Assembly: GCA_002110485.1 (NCBI GenBank)
Contig: MOWL01000024.1
Coordinates: forward strand, 186,001 to 250,000
Direction: 5' to 3'
DNA length: 64,000 nt
Source of the DNA: Emergomyces orientalis
Lineage: Eukaryota; Ascomycota; Eurotiomycetes; Onygenales; Ajellomycetaceae
The stretch's first letter is position 1; each line of letters opens with the position of its first letter. Below, piece after piece: positions 10,410 through 22,230 of the stretch. The notes beneath the pieces were generated by a model, which worked only from the letters and a program-made list of their open reading frames with translations, ran no database searches and had not been told where the DNA came from. The position numbers and the translations under genes were made by a program.

Positions 10410-11084
10410 TCACGACTGCGTGTTCGAACATATCTTCCCAACGCCAACCTTAACCTTCTTATTCCCCGCCTTTTTAATGGAATCATTATCCCCGCGCTCG
10501 ATATGTTCGTGAATCCGTAACTCTGTAATCCGGATATATTAGCACAATTGTTACCCGCTTCCCTCTTTTTTCTTTCCTTCCTTTCATCTTTCTCTTCAAG
10601 AGTGCTCCGTAACTGTCACAACAAACACACAAACAAACCAAGGGAGTCAAAAAAAAAAAAAAAAAAAAAAAAAAAAAGCCCCAGAGAAATAGACAACATA
10701 CCATACCGATCGACTTCCTCCCCTTCCCCAGCACTGGCAGCATTACCAGTAACTTTAACCCCCTGCACAACATTCGTCCTTAAAATCTCCGCCGTCTCAA
10801 CCGCATGTTGAATGCGCATAGGTGTATCCACGCCCTGTTGGCGGTGCTGGTCGAACTGTTTCCGTGCTTCCGCGCGGGCGGCGTGGAGGGTTACGAAATC
10901 GCCTGTTAAGGGGGCAGTTATTAGTTACACACCTATATAGTTATGTAGTAAGGGGAGGAGATATATTGAGAGGGAAGGGGGGGGGGGGGGGGAGGGGGGG
11001 TTATTTGCCTTGGAATGCGATGCGGGTCGCGCGTAGGAGTAGGCGGTAGGCTGCTAATGGGGTTGGGACGAGTGCTGTAGCCAT
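10410..11084 (-). CDS. mzm1: mitochondrial LYR-family protein Mzm1 (complex III assembly)
   Basis: Three exons: 11084-11009, 10902-10702 and 10522-10410, giving 129 residues. The start MATALVPTPLAAYRLLLRAT is the LYR-type helix (here AYRLLLRA) of the Complex1_LYR family, and the core DTPMRIQHAVETAEILRTNV matches fungal Mzm1. The protein is a matrix chaperone that helps insert the Rieske iron-sulfur subunit into complex III and affects mitochondrial zinc. Intron 1 has a GC donor (CAAG|GCAAAT) instead of GT, with an ordinary acceptor (ttaacag); no GT gives the right frame nearby. Sixteen plus seven cytosines follow that donor in the sense strand. Intron 2 has a 29-nt poly-T tract in the sense strand. 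The gene is too fragmented to show as one ORF. Confidence 0.9.
10649..10677 (+). repeat. A29 homopolymer in MZM1 intron 2
   Basis: 29 consecutive A on the plus strand, hence poly-T in the MZM1 pre-mRNA, within intron 2. Confidence 0.9.
10977..11000 (+). repeat. G16-A-G7 tract (sense poly-C) in MZM1 intron 1
   Basis: Sixteen G, one A, seven G on the plus strand. In the MZM1 transcript this is a cytosine tract beginning at intron nucleotide 9, right behind the GC donor. Confidence 0.9.
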
Positions 11085-11615
11085 GTTTGGGGATTATATA
11101 TTATAATTGCTGGTCTGATTAAGCGTGTGCAAGCTTGGGTATATATAATATATATTCCGGCTATGGAGGTTCAAGCTCTCGACGCCTTAGTGAGTTCGAA
11201 GGAAGGATGGAAATTATATATAACTCGTTTAAAGTCTGTTACTGCATATAAGGTGAGAAATAGTGAAACCTCATCTGATTGATATCCTTATCAGACGTAG
11301 CTTATTTAAGTTCCTCTATATCATCCAAAATGTATATAAATATATACATGTGTGCAGGAATAGTTAATATTTCAAAAAGTATCCAAGAAATATTTGCTAT
11401 CGCTAACAAAAAACGAAAGAAAGCCCAAGCTGCGGCGAATGGACTCTTCCGTCCCAAACAGGCTTAGCGTCCCCTCGTGTCCCCCAAATAAATATTTTTT
11501 TATCGACTTTTCAGACTTTTTTGTTCTTCGCTTCTACTCGGTTCGTGTCTCTCACATCTATCTCATAGCTATTTACACACTTCAGATATTGTATATAAAC
11601 TGAAGCTGACACAAA
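11085..11615. promoter_or_regulatory. divergent promoter region of MZM1 and ZUO1
   Basis: 531 bp between divergent starts, AT-rich, with TATATAATATATAT at about 11142-11155 near MZM1. No supported ORF. The 60 bp before the ZUO1 ATG are pyrimidine-rich. Confidence 0.5.
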
Positions 11616-13126
11616 ATGGCTGCTCCTGAGATTGTGCATCTGCCACTACCCGCCCTGCCAGAGGGCTGGAGTGCAGAGAAAGACTTCAAAGTTGTCGGTT
11701 CACTATCCAGCGCTACACAGCGGAATGTTGAGCCTGTTGGACCGCACTTTTTGGCTCATGCCCGTAGAGTACGTTTATCCTATGGTTCCCCGTTGACACG
11801 GCTCATTTTTAACCCGGTAGTTTGGTTGAAGAACTAACCAAAATCCCGCGTTAAACAGAAGCGTCATCAACGCACATTCTCCGAGGACGACAGAATCCAG
11901 GCCCAAGAAAACGTGAAGAAGATCGAAGACGATGAAGTTGACGAAATCAGTGAGCCGGAGGACCCTATTATGCTTCAGCGAGACGCTAAGGACTGGAAAG
12001 TATGCCTTCCTTACACATCATAGATGGTTTTCACTATTCAAGTTTTCAAGTTACGTCGGTGGATTCTAAACTCTATCAATAGGGCCAAGATCACTACGCC
12101 GTCCTCGGATTGAGCAAACACCGGTACCGTGCCACAGAGGAGCAGATTAAACGTGCACATCGCAAGAAGGTTCTCCGCCATCATCCAGACAAGAAGGCTG
12201 CGTCAGGCGACACCGACGAGAACGACAGTTTCTTCAAGTGCATCCAAAAGGCTACAGAAATCCTCCTCGACCCTGTTAGACGCCGACAATTCGATTCAGT
12301 CGACGAGCTTGCCGATGTACCCCCGCCCGGCAAAAAGAAGGGCAATTTCTTCAAGCTCTGGTCCCCCGTCTTCGAATCGGAGGCCAGATTTTCCAAGATC
12401 CAACCAGTTCCCAAACTTGGCGATGAGAACAGCACGAAGGAAGAGGTCGAGGAATTTTATAACTTCTGGTACAACTTCGACAGCTGGAGATCATTCGAGT
12501 ATGAAGACGAGGATGTCCCAGATGACAACGAGAACCGCGATCATAAACGGCATGTCGAGCGCAAGAACGCCAATGCCCGACGGAAGAAGAAGACAGAAGA
12601 TACAGCCCGTCTGCGCAGACTTGTAGACGACGCACTTGCCGCTGACGAGCGGATCAAGAAGTTCCGCAAGGCGGAGCGTGCCAATAAGGACAAGCGCAAG
12701 CTAGAGAAGGAGGCCGAAGCGAAACGCCTGGCTGAGGAGAAGGAGAAGGCCCGTGTGGAGGAAGAGCGACAAAAGAAGGAAGCGGAGGAGGCCGCCAAGG
12801 CTGAGAAGATGGAAGGCAAGAAAGCCAAGGAGGCGGCGAAGAACGCTGCGAAGAAAAACAAGCGTGTGCTTAAGGGCAGTGTTAAGGATGTGAACTATTT
12901 CGCTGAGGGCGCGGATGCCACTGCGGCACAGGTGGATGGTGTACTGAACGATGTTGATCTGCTCATTAGCAAGATCAGCAATGAAGAGCTCGCCGAACTT
13001 GCGGCGAAGCTTGCGGTCGCCGGCAAGGATGCGGCTGCTGTCAAATCGACATATGCGGATGTTGTTAAGGGACTTGTTGGGGCCGGGAAGCTGAAAGAAG
13101 GGGAGACAAAGTTTTTGACTGTTTAA
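11616..13126 (+). CDS. zuo1: zuotin, ribosome-associated J-protein
   Basis: Three exons: 11616-11768, 11859-11999 and 12083-13126, giving 445 residues. Both introns are GT-AG and end on codon boundaries. Zuotin pairs with the atypical Hsp70 Ssz1 to form the ribosome-associated complex, which stimulates Ssb-type Hsp70 on nascent chains. The J-domain starts near residue 99 (DHYAVLGLSKHRYRATEEQI) with the HPD motif in LRHHPDKKAAS, followed by the zuotin-specific region GNFFKLWSPVFESEARFS and EEFYNFWYNFDSWRSFEY. From about residue 245 to 360 comes the long charged Lys/Glu/Ala helix that spans the ribosome. The C-terminal alpha-helical domain ends ETKFLTV. Length and order match fungal Zuo1 without a SANT extension. 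Confidence 0.96.
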
Positions 13127-14703
13127 AACCTATATAAAAAGAAGGGAAGAATGAAGTATAGAATAATTAAGAAATTTATGAACTCGGACTGCATGACGCC
13201 ATTTAATGTATATTTGAAGTGTATTTATTCGCTTCAACACAGTTCGAAGCTTCCACGCACGGCACATTTTATATCGTAGCTGATGCTTAGTTACATCTTT
13301 ATGTATATGGCCCCATATGCTAGCTGTTATACCAATTTTCATTGACGTTTGGTGATGCGGTTGGTGTCGCAATACACAACTGGTTAGCTAGTCACTCGAT
13401 TTTGAACGGCCGAAGGATAAATGCTATTTAAATTCTGATACTTCAATCTTCCTCCAGCCCCATTCCCACCACACAAATATTCCCCAGTTATTACTATGTC
13501 TCCTAGCCCTCGATATGTTCATATCTCAAATAGTAAACCCTACCTCACCCGTAAAACTAATCTTCCGAAAACACGCAATCCCAACGCTGAGTTCATATTG
13601 TCCGGTATACGTCACTAACTTCCTCTATTAAGGAAAAAGTCCAAATGGGTTATTTTAAAATCGCATCAGACCCCGATAAATAATCCTGATACAGCCAGGC
13701 CAATCATCCGACTAACAACCACCTGACCTGAACAACTACGAAAGCCTTTGTGAATTTGACCTCCTACTTCAATCGGCCCTTCAGACTTCGCGGAAAAGAA
13801 TCCGCAAGCCCGAAAAACAACGGGAGGTATATGTTTGCACAAATCGAGAGAGATGGAGGAAATATATTCCAGAAGGTAAATCTGGAAGATTTCGTTAAAC
13901 CAGTACACAAATATAATGCGCACAAAGATGATGTACTTCCCCTCTTGCTTCAGTCAACAGAAGCGGCAGCTCTCTACATATTTCGGAGCCAAATATTCGT
14001 CAAATCAATTCATCAAGGCATTCTAGAAAACACCTTGGGGTGAGTAGCCCTAGTGCAAGATAAAAACATAAGGGGTGTTTCTTTTAAAGAGCGCACAACA
14101 ACCAGTAGTGTAACTCGCACTTGGAGCCGATGTCTCAAATACAGGGCCGGGCAGGCAGTAATACTGTGCTCCCCGCTCCCTGTCGATGCGTTCGTGTCGG
14201 TTTTTCTGGCAGTGGATTGGAACTTGTGTGGAACACGCGGCCATGCGTCTCACGCTTTGTGCGGAGCGATCTTCTTACCGCATTGGCGTAAGAATGACAA
14301 ATGCTGACTTTGAATATTTATATACAGAACACGACACTTACAAAAAACCTACGGCTACGCAAAACATGCCGTGCTGCGGGAAAGCCCGAAACCGAACTCG
14401 ATCCCTGAGTCCCTACTTCATCGTAGATGAACTACAACGGATATTTGGGGATAGTGTCAACGGGTTATGGAATAACTGTTCTAGAAGAAGAAAAAAACAA
14501 ACCTGTATTTTGAATTCAGTATTGCATTTCCTGGTTATCGTTGGCACAGACTCCAGAAACCTGTCATCCAGTATCGAAGAGCGACCCATTAAGGCGCGTA
14601 TGTCTTTTAGAGGATAGAAGGGAAAGTACATGTTATTGGGAGTAGAATGAGAAGCGTTAATTGTCATGTCGATCTGCCCATTCCCATTGTGAAATGATGC
14701 CGC

Positions 14704-15219
14704 ATGTTTTTTCGTCACACAGACATTACCCACAGCACCGGGTGTAACTCGAGGCTCTGGCGACCAGGTATGGTTGACAATATAATTGTAAATGGCAGTG
14801 AATTTTATCCCGTAGATAGCAGTTCACAATTAAACGATTTGGTGGAGGAAAGGCGGCATGTTTCACTGAAATCACGGTCTATTCAAAGCTCCGATGTTGG
14901 CGGAATTGATATCGGAACCTTCGACCTTGGTGTGGTTATGAAAAATATTGACCACCCGGATTGGGGAGATGAAATGTATCACCCGTACCAAAATGTGAAA
15001 TTTCCATTGGCAGACAATTTGCTGATTATCTGGGAACACCCATCAAGCCACCACGTCTATCAACACCCCCCCAATATCAAGCCGGGGAAAATGCTTTCAT
15101 TTGAGCCATTTGTGACAATCCTGAAAGAAGCGCAGCGTCTCCTCAGGCACACCGATCACAAACCAAGAATTAGAGCCAGTTCCTTTTTCAACCACTCAAG
15201 ATTGTGGTTATGTATTTAA
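14704..15219 (+). CDS. hypothetical ORF, possibly an exon or relic
   Basis: 171 codons with balanced composition and no low complexity, including NIIVNGSEFYPVDSSSQLND and GGIDIGTFDLGVVMKNIDHP. No family recognised. The first ATG may not be the real start. A second plausible frame at 13750-14043 ends 660 bp upstream and could belong to the same broken or multi-exon gene. With no domain match, chance cannot be excluded. Confidence 0.3.
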   Translation: MFFRHTDITHSTGCNSRLWRPGMVDNIIVNGSEFYPVDSSSQLNDLVEERRHVSLKSRSIQSSDVGGIDIGTFDLGVVMKNIDHPDWGDEMYHPYQNVKFPLADNLLIIWEHPSSHHVYQHPPNIKPGKMLSFEPFVTILKEAQRLLRHTDHKPRIRASSFFNHSRLWLCI

Positions 15220-16176
15220 GTCAGTACTGTATGACGAGTGTCCATAGATTTTCAAGAGCCCGCCCGTTTTAAAACATGAGAAAGCGAGTTTGGTTGCCAC
15301 TGTTCAAATGTGCAAAAGAATATCGCCGTTTCGACTCAATGGATCGACATTGATAACCATCCCACAAGTCAACATTCAGCAATTCAATGCTCCAGTGTAT
15401 CAAGAAATAAATTGAAATACGGTATCTCGTTCCGTATTCCGTAGCAAACATGTTGGGATAGATGCCCAACTTCTGAAATCTGCCTGTCAATCAGGACTAG
15501 CCCCCACATTCAATGGGACGTTGTCACACGTACAGAGAAGGGAATGCTCGGCGATGCCATCCCATCACCCGCCTCTGGGCAGTGATTGGAGCGGATTCTC
15601 GCACTGAAAGCGGAATCAGTTCACTCCTGTTTCAATTGAGGGGAAATCGAAGAAATGTCAACTGATGTTATTATTCAGCCGCAACCAATGATTCCATCCG
15701 TGGATGACTCGGTGGTTATCTCGCTAATATGGCCGTGGACATTTGTCCAAGAACTCGAAGAAATAGACTCAATCAGAGAATCCATTAGGTAATAGGATGT
15801 AGAAATCTGTGAATAATGGTTTGTTTGGCATCGGCAAGTCCGTCCATTCGAACCTTCGGGCTCTCGGCGATGGCAATGTAGGTGTCTAGCGTATGTGGGG
15901 AACCTCCCTAACTGTGTAAGAAACTGTATACTCATCCAGAACAGTAAAATGCAAAGCAGAGAACTAGACACGCGCACACCCGCTGTGTCTTCCGTCACTC
16001 GGAGCGAGTTCTTTGCAAGCCTGTTCGGCGTCGCAAACACGATCTAAAAAAAATCGTAGTTCACAACTCTTTAGGGAGCGAGGAAGTTGGGATGAGCCTT
16101 GTTTTGGTATTACCGCCATACTCCACCAATATGTGTACGCAAGCTGTATTTCAATACACGCCAAGCCCTGTCTGTG

Positions 16177-16195
16177 CCCTAACCCTAACCCTAAC
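16177..16195 (+). repeat. short interstitial telomeric repeat (CCCTAA)3
   Basis: Three consecutive CCCTAA units plus one further C, the complement of the TTAGGG telomere repeat used by filamentous ascomycetes. It is internal: coding genes lie on both sides. Confidence 0.8.
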
Positions 16196-17084
16196 TGTGT
16201 CCAAGCCCCTGGAGATCGGGGATGTGGCCGGCTTAAAGGAGTGAAAGGACGACTAAAAGTTTGATTGCTTCTGCTGCTTCTCGGCTCATTAGCAGCCGAC
16301 AGATAAGCTATGTGATAAGCACTACTACTAAACAGTGGTCCACTTTTTTTGATGTGCGGCTTTGGCTGGATGCAAACTCTAGCCTGAGAAAAGGTTTGGT
16401 GTGGTACGTCTGGTGACATGAAATAGGCGGCAAAATACCAAAGGTAATAAATAGGTTGGCCAAATCCGAGAAATTGCTTGGGAATTGAGATGCCTCGGGG
16501 GGCGAAATGCGGGAAAAAAAAGCCTAGACCGCGGGCATGTATGTGATTTACACAGGAATCGAACTGCCTCGCAGCTTTCGAGTGCAACCCACGCATGTAT
16601 ACTCTATACTCGGGGGGGGGGGAACTGGAAAAATCTCAACTCGTGTACAGGTTCGTTCAGAATGCAGGATTTGGAGGCAGGGAGGGAGCATAATAACTGA
16701 CTCCGTGAGGATGAAGCGTCATAATGTCGCGAACCAGGCCTGCCATCACGCAATCTAAGACTGGCGGTGAATCAGCACTACAGATGATCAACTGCAAGAG
16801 GAATGGATTATTGAACCACGGAAATAAATCAGTCGAGCGCAAAATAACAGCCAAGCCTTGTTTTGGTCCTGGTTGAGGCCTGACTTTACGCCCATCCTCG
16901 TGGGACGTCATTTTCTGCTCGCGGGATGAAAAATTATTAGGAAAGTTTCCCCACATCACGTCTTAACCCTCTTTTTTTCCATTTTATTATTGTGGCCGCC
17001 AGTCTGATTCATAAAGGGAAGCCTCCCCAAATTTCTTTTCTTTCTTCTGCTATTTTTCTCCCTCCCTCTTTTCCAAGCAGAGCA

Positions 17085-17091
17085 TATATAA
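17085..17091 (+). promoter_or_regulatory. TATA box candidate for choline sulfatase
   Basis: TATATAA 142 bp upstream of the choline sulfatase ATG, preceded by a pyrimidine-rich stretch. Position is plausible for a fungal TATA promoter. Confidence 0.4.
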
Positions 17092-17232
17092 TCTCACCCA
17101 GTTTAATTATTCATAATACTTGAAAAGTCGGGCTCGCTCGTTACGTCGACCCTCGATTTCCATTACATCCTGCATTATCCAAAAAAAAAGTTAACTGCTA
17201 TTAATAAAGGCACGCGACGCCCAGTCTTCGCC

Positions 17233-19171
17233 ATGGCTGACCTCAAGAAGCCCAACATACTCTATATTATGGCGGACCAGATGGCTGCCCCGCTTCTTTC
17301 CCTGTATGACAAAAACTCCCCCATAAAGACACCCAATCTTGACAGTCTTGCGCGCGAAGGAGTCTGCTTCGAATCCGCATATTGCAATTCGCCACTTTGT
17401 GCCCCATCCCGATTCACCATGGTGACCGGGCAGTTGCCCTCTAAGATCGGAGGCTATGACAATGCAAGTGACCTGTCAGCAGATACCCCTACGTATGCAC
17501 ATTATTTGCGAAAGGAGGGATATCATACCGCACTGGCCGGGAAAATGCATTTCGCCGGGCCGGATCAGCTACATGGATATGAGCAACGTTTGACAAGCGA
17601 CATATACCCAGGAGATTATGGTTGGACTGTCAATTGGGACGAACCTGTAAGTTACCCGCTGCTTTTTTGTAAGGAGAAAATATGCCATATCGGTGTCCAG
17701 GCCACCCCCACCCACTGGTAGGTGAATAGACCACTAACGGAGCAAAACCCAGGAGATCCGCCCGGATTGGTACCATGACATGTCCTCGGTAATGCAAGCT
17801 GGACCCTGTGTCCGCACCAACCAACTTGATTACGATGACGAAGTGATATACAAGGCAACTCAGTACCTATACGACCACACTCGCCACCGGAACGAACAAC
17901 CATTTTGCCTTACAGTTTCCATGACCCACCCTCATGACCCATATGCCATGACTAGGGAGTACTGGGACCTGTACGAAGACGTGGAAATCCCGCTTCCTAA
18001 AACTTCAGCGGTGTCACACGACAAGCAAGACCCACATTCTCAGCGGGTGCTGAAGTGCATTGATCTCTTCGGCAAAGAAATCCCAGAGGAACGCATTGTT
18101 GCAGCGCGCCGAGCATATTTCGCCGCCTGCTCGTATGTGGATGCGCAAGTTGGCAAGTTGATGGCAACCTTGAAAGCTTGCGATCTTGCTGATAATACTA
18201 TTGTCGTTTTCACAGGTGACCATGGTGACATGCTCGGCGAGCGCGGACTGTGGTATAAGATGGTATGGTACGAACATGCGGCTCGAGTGCCGATGTTTGT
18301 GCATGCGCCGGGCCGTTACAAGGCCAAGCGCGTCAAGGAAAACGTCTCCACCATGGATTTACTCCCCACATTCGTAGCAATGACCGGTGGCGAAATGAAT
18401 GCCGATCTACCCATCGACGGTGTCTCGTTGATGCCTTATATCCTCGACGAAAATTCTCCAGAGGCAATTTCTGGCGTGAAAACTGACACTGTCATTGGTG
18501 AGTACATGGCCGAAGGCACACTTGCGCCTGTCGTTATGATACGGCGTGGACCATGGAAGTTCGTATACTCGCCCATCGACCCACCAATGCTCTACAACGT
18601 TGAGAACGACCCCACTGAATCAATCAACCTTGCGGCTGGTATCGAACTACCAACGCGACCACAGCTCACACGAAACGAGTATCTTACGACAACAGCAAAG
18701 CAGCAGCTCCAAAAGTTCCCCCCAACATGCCCTGCAGCACTACCCTCACCGGACATCACACCCTCACCCAGTGCTCTCAATACCCCCTTCTTCTCCAACA
18801 AGACCAATTCAGCCCAGATACCCACCCCACCACGGACACCAAGCCCAAACAAGGCTCTCTCAAGCATGTTCACCAGCAAATCCCAAACCGACGTCCAAAA
18901 CCTCCTCTCTGCATTCATATCCGAAGCACATTCCCGCTGGGACTTCCAAGCGCTTCAGTTGCAGGTTCTGCACTCGCAGCGGCGGCGACGGCTGGTGTAC
19001 TCGGCCCTGGTAAAGGGACAATTGACATCATGGGATTACTCGCCCGTCACCGATGGCAGTGCACAGTTTATCCGAAACCATGGCAAAGGTGCATTGGGGG
19101 ATGTCGAGCTTCTCAGCCGGTACCCAAGGGTAGTGCAGTGGGGTGGAAATGGGGGCCGAAAAGGTGTTTAA
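17233..19171 (+). CDS. choline sulfatase
   Basis: Two exons, 17233-17646 and 17753-19171, give 610 residues. The sulfatase domain starts KPNILYIMADQ, with the metal-binding Asp, and has the formylglycine signature LCAPSRFTMVTG with Cys56 as the modified residue, plus AGKMHFAGPDQLHGYE and FTGDHGDMLGERG (metal-binding Asp-His). The C-terminal block SRWDFQALQLQVLHSQRRRR and the WDY motif match the choline-sulfatase C-terminal domain. The enzyme hydrolyses choline-O-sulfate to choline and sulfate, letting the fungus use it as a sulfur and carbon/nitrogen store. A Ser/Pro/Thr-rich insert of about 90 residues (roughly 480-565) separates the catalytic and C-terminal blocks. No signal peptide, so probably cytosolic. 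Confidence 0.94.
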
Positions 19172-20232
19172 AAACGCCTGGGAAAACGGCTTGGGGTAAG
19201 TGGGTGAGTTGAGTGTGTGATTCATGTGTCGGAAATCTACTATATATATTTCTATATATATTTGTTCGAAAGTTGAAACCCATGGCGCCCGCCTGGTTAA
19301 CCGGCCGGGCCTGAGGACCCGACAAAACAAACGAAGAACGAAAGCCAGAAATGCTACAAGACCTATAGGTCATCACAGATTGGTGGATGAAGTGGTAATA
19401 TAAATATCGGACAAGTTGGTCTGTGGGGATATGAGGCCAGGGTTTCTAGGTACGTTCAAAACCTTCATAAAATACTATACGTCTCAATCCCCAGGTAACT
19501 GTATTATGTGTATATATGTACATATGTGTGTTTGTTTATTGCAACACAGGAAAAGCATACACACACACACCTCTGTGTACAAATGAAGGTGGGAAGGGGA
19601 CATGAGATTTGAGACTGTTGCGAGTTGTAACCGGATAATATATAGATAAATACTTATACATATCATGTATTTGTATGCACATGCGTCTCGATTATATGAC
19701 TAACGGAATAGATAAGTGTAGCGATTGAGGTATAGATAAATATATATATTTTTTGGGAATGACATGATTGAACCGGAGGGAGAATCGAAATTGAACACAA
19801 ACCGAAGAAAGATTCCTCAACGGAATTAAACAGAACACAAAAGCTTTTCCCATTTGCTTTTATTTTCCTTTATGGTTTCTGCCGTTTAAGTCGCCCATGT
19901 TTTCCGCCGAATTACCATTTTTCTTCTTAACAGAATGCTCCATTATATCCCGACGCGACTCCCGGTTTGCGAAAATGGTTAGTTGTCCGGATCGTCCTTG
20001 GTATTTAGTTTAATATATAATTGCAAAAAATTTCAATCCACCCCACCGAACCCATTGATAATGATACGAAAGGGAAAGAACGTAAAATGATCAAACCCCC
20101 CCAACCAAGCAAATAAAAATTCCACGCATATACTTCGTAGGGTATGAACGTTTCATTCATGCAATCATTGGAAATATCGAGGAGCTTAAGGGTATTTGGT
20201 GCTATTGTTTTCCGCTATTCCCTTCTATACTT
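19172..20232. other. intergenic, AT-rich with CA and TA short repeats
   Basis: 1.06 kb without a supported ORF. Contains an (AC)n stretch at about 19558-19570 and TATATA runs. It separates the choline sulfatase stop from the pseudogene's stop. Confidence 0.6.
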
Positions 20233-22230
20233 TTAGGTGTCGGAACTCCTCCTCTCTGGAAACGAGACTTTAGCCATTTTCTCCTCTTGCCAGTACCACA
20301 CGACCAGCGTCGTCGCCCCGGGTCCGAGAGCAACAATTCCTAGAACAATGATTGCGATTGCCGCGCTTAGGTTAACTCGTGCCCTACCAACGCGATTCAT
20401 ATCCCACACGACCAGAACGAACCAAACCATCGTGGCTGCCCAGAATACCCAAAAGTCCGCGAGCCCGAGCGAGCGGATGCCGTCAGACACGGAGATAAAC
20501 CGTAAATCCCCACTGATGTACTGGACGAAAATTTTGGCAAGTGATAGATCTGGGTAACGAGGAGAAAAAGCGGTGGAAAGAGCGAAGATATGGGTTAAGG
20601 CGGCGACACTGAACTGGAGATATAGACGCCCTTCATGCTTGGAATGTCTGGCATGGGTTTATCTGCGGGTGGAGTTCGATGGCAGCCAGGGTAGACTTTT
20701 GTGTATTGCGTTGAAAAAAGACGGAGGAGGACGTTGGCGTATATAGGGTCTGGTTGCAAGATTAGGATCATGGCTTCGGCTAGGCGGCGATCTGAATTAC
20801 AATAAAAGGGTAGGCAGAAGGTAGCCCAGAAGGAGTGCCGGGAGAAGCATCTTTGCATAGGATGTTGGGACCTGGCGGGAGATGGGCCACCAGTATTTCG
20901 AGTTTGATGATGTTAGAACGTATGCTGCATAGTATAAGGGCCGACGACGGCAATTCCAAGTATTTGATAGATAGCCCAAAAGCTTGTGCTGCAAGGTACC
21001 AAAATGTTAGCCAATAATTGATGTACTTCTCAGTGAAAAACTTAGGGTAAACTCACAAGGTAAGCAAGTTCAAGCTGTTACGTTTCCCTAGAGACTCAAC
21101 CATGTATATCACAACCATGAGGAAAAGTGAGACGAGGAAAATACACCTGGAGAGCGCAGCGGCCCGATGAAAGAGTCTTGTTCCCAGCTTTATATTGTGG
21201 AGGAGAAATGGACAGAGTTTTATCAAGAAACTCAATCCCAGTGAATTGAATATGTTTACACTCTCAATCAAGCTCGATGCCCCTACCCCCATGGCCCAGA
21301 TATTCATCGTCCAGCACCCAGCAACAGAGAGTGCGAATAATAATGGAGCCAAAGCTCAGTCGCGCCAACCCTTGTTGAAAGAGGGGTTGAGGAGGTTAGA
21401 GTCATATGGGATAATTGTAGGGAGGGAAAGGAGCCTGACCTTCTCCAATCTCTGCGCCTGTGGAATAAATTTTGTGTGATTATTGATGGCATGGTCGATT
21501 TGAACTCGTGGTAGTATGCATAATGCAATGAACTTCAAAAAAGGGGTTTCTAAATACGGCACGCGCTGTTGGGTGTGAGACACTGCAATTAACGGCTTCG
21601 CTGTTTTTGTGGCGGATATCCTGGACCTTCTGGAAGGTATCCTTGACTTAGAAACTGGTCAATACATTAAAATGTGATTCCTAAGCGCTCGTACCAAACC
21701 ATTTGTCAAAGCGACGCCAGTTTCAAGAGCTGAATTGCCTCCGTGGCCAGCAATGGGGTGAAACTTCACAAGCATCAGTAGTTATCTTCAGGTATAAAAT
21801 AACGATACAAGCTTATGGGCGGAATCACCGATTGATATGACCCGGTTGTGATGCCACTGCTGAAAGGTGTATTCAGGAAGTGCAGTCATATTATATACAA
21901 TTCTCCCTTTTATGAGATCATTGAATTTCAACTTAGGCGCAATGAAAATCATCTTCATGCTCACGAATATGTCGTACTTCACCGTCTTGGTGAATCGGGG
22001 GATATCCGCTCCAAAGGCACGTTTGTGGTTTAAAAAAAGTGGAACCAGTAGACGCGGCCATCGAGGCCGCCCAGAATTCCAGCGATCATCAAGGGAACAA
22101 ATATTTTGCAAGGCTGCATCACCAAGCAGGTCCGGACTGGGCAATAAGGAGGTGGATTGCGGCGTATCCATTGGGTATATTTTGAAGAAATATGCATGTC
22201 GCTCGGCAGTTAAATGATCTGAAGCTAATT
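20233..22230 (-). pseudogene. broken FAD-dependent monooxygenase with C-terminal multi-pass membrane domain
   Basis: Minus-strand fragments follow the order of a FAD-monooxygenase fused to a membrane domain: GGLDGRVYWFHFF, then FGADIPRFTKTV, ALPEYTFQQWHHNRVISIGD, FHPIAGHGGNSALETGVALT, YLETPFLKFIALCILPRVQI, NHTKFIPQAQRLEKVRLLSL, FNKGWRD, then hydrophobic helices ending near 20233 (WYWQEEKMAKVSFPERRSSD). Disablement is clear. A TAA stop follows WFHFF, the frame shifts before FGADIP and again before the YLETPF block, and a TGA follows FNKGWRD where TGG (Trp) is likely. The N-terminal Rossmann half (GxGxxG) is missing upstream. Intact relatives act in fungal meroterpenoid and indole-diterpene clusters; that family link is from motif recognition only. 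No other cluster gene is nearby. Confidence 0.8.

Larger units (their letters stand above)
13127..17232. other. gene-poor 4.1-kb region with unassigned ORFs
   Basis: Between ZUO1 and choline sulfatase no recognisable gene was found. Plus-strand frames at 13750-14043 (97 codons) and 14704-15219 (171 codons) have protein-like composition but no known motif. A 210-codon minus frame at 15964-16596 looks fortuitous. The region carries a short telomere-like array at 16177-16195 and a G11 run near 16612. Confidence 0.5.

Noticed and set aside
16540..16575. TTCGATTCC-like T-loop suggesting a tRNA on the minus strand
   Set aside because: The flanking bases do not form the five-pair T-stem, and no anticodon arm or acceptor stem could be found.
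15964..16596. 210-codon minus-strand ORF
   Set aside because: Composition is uneven (Ser/Pro/Arg-rich, no domain), it overlaps the telomeric repeat and opposite-strand frames, and no splice or start context supports it.
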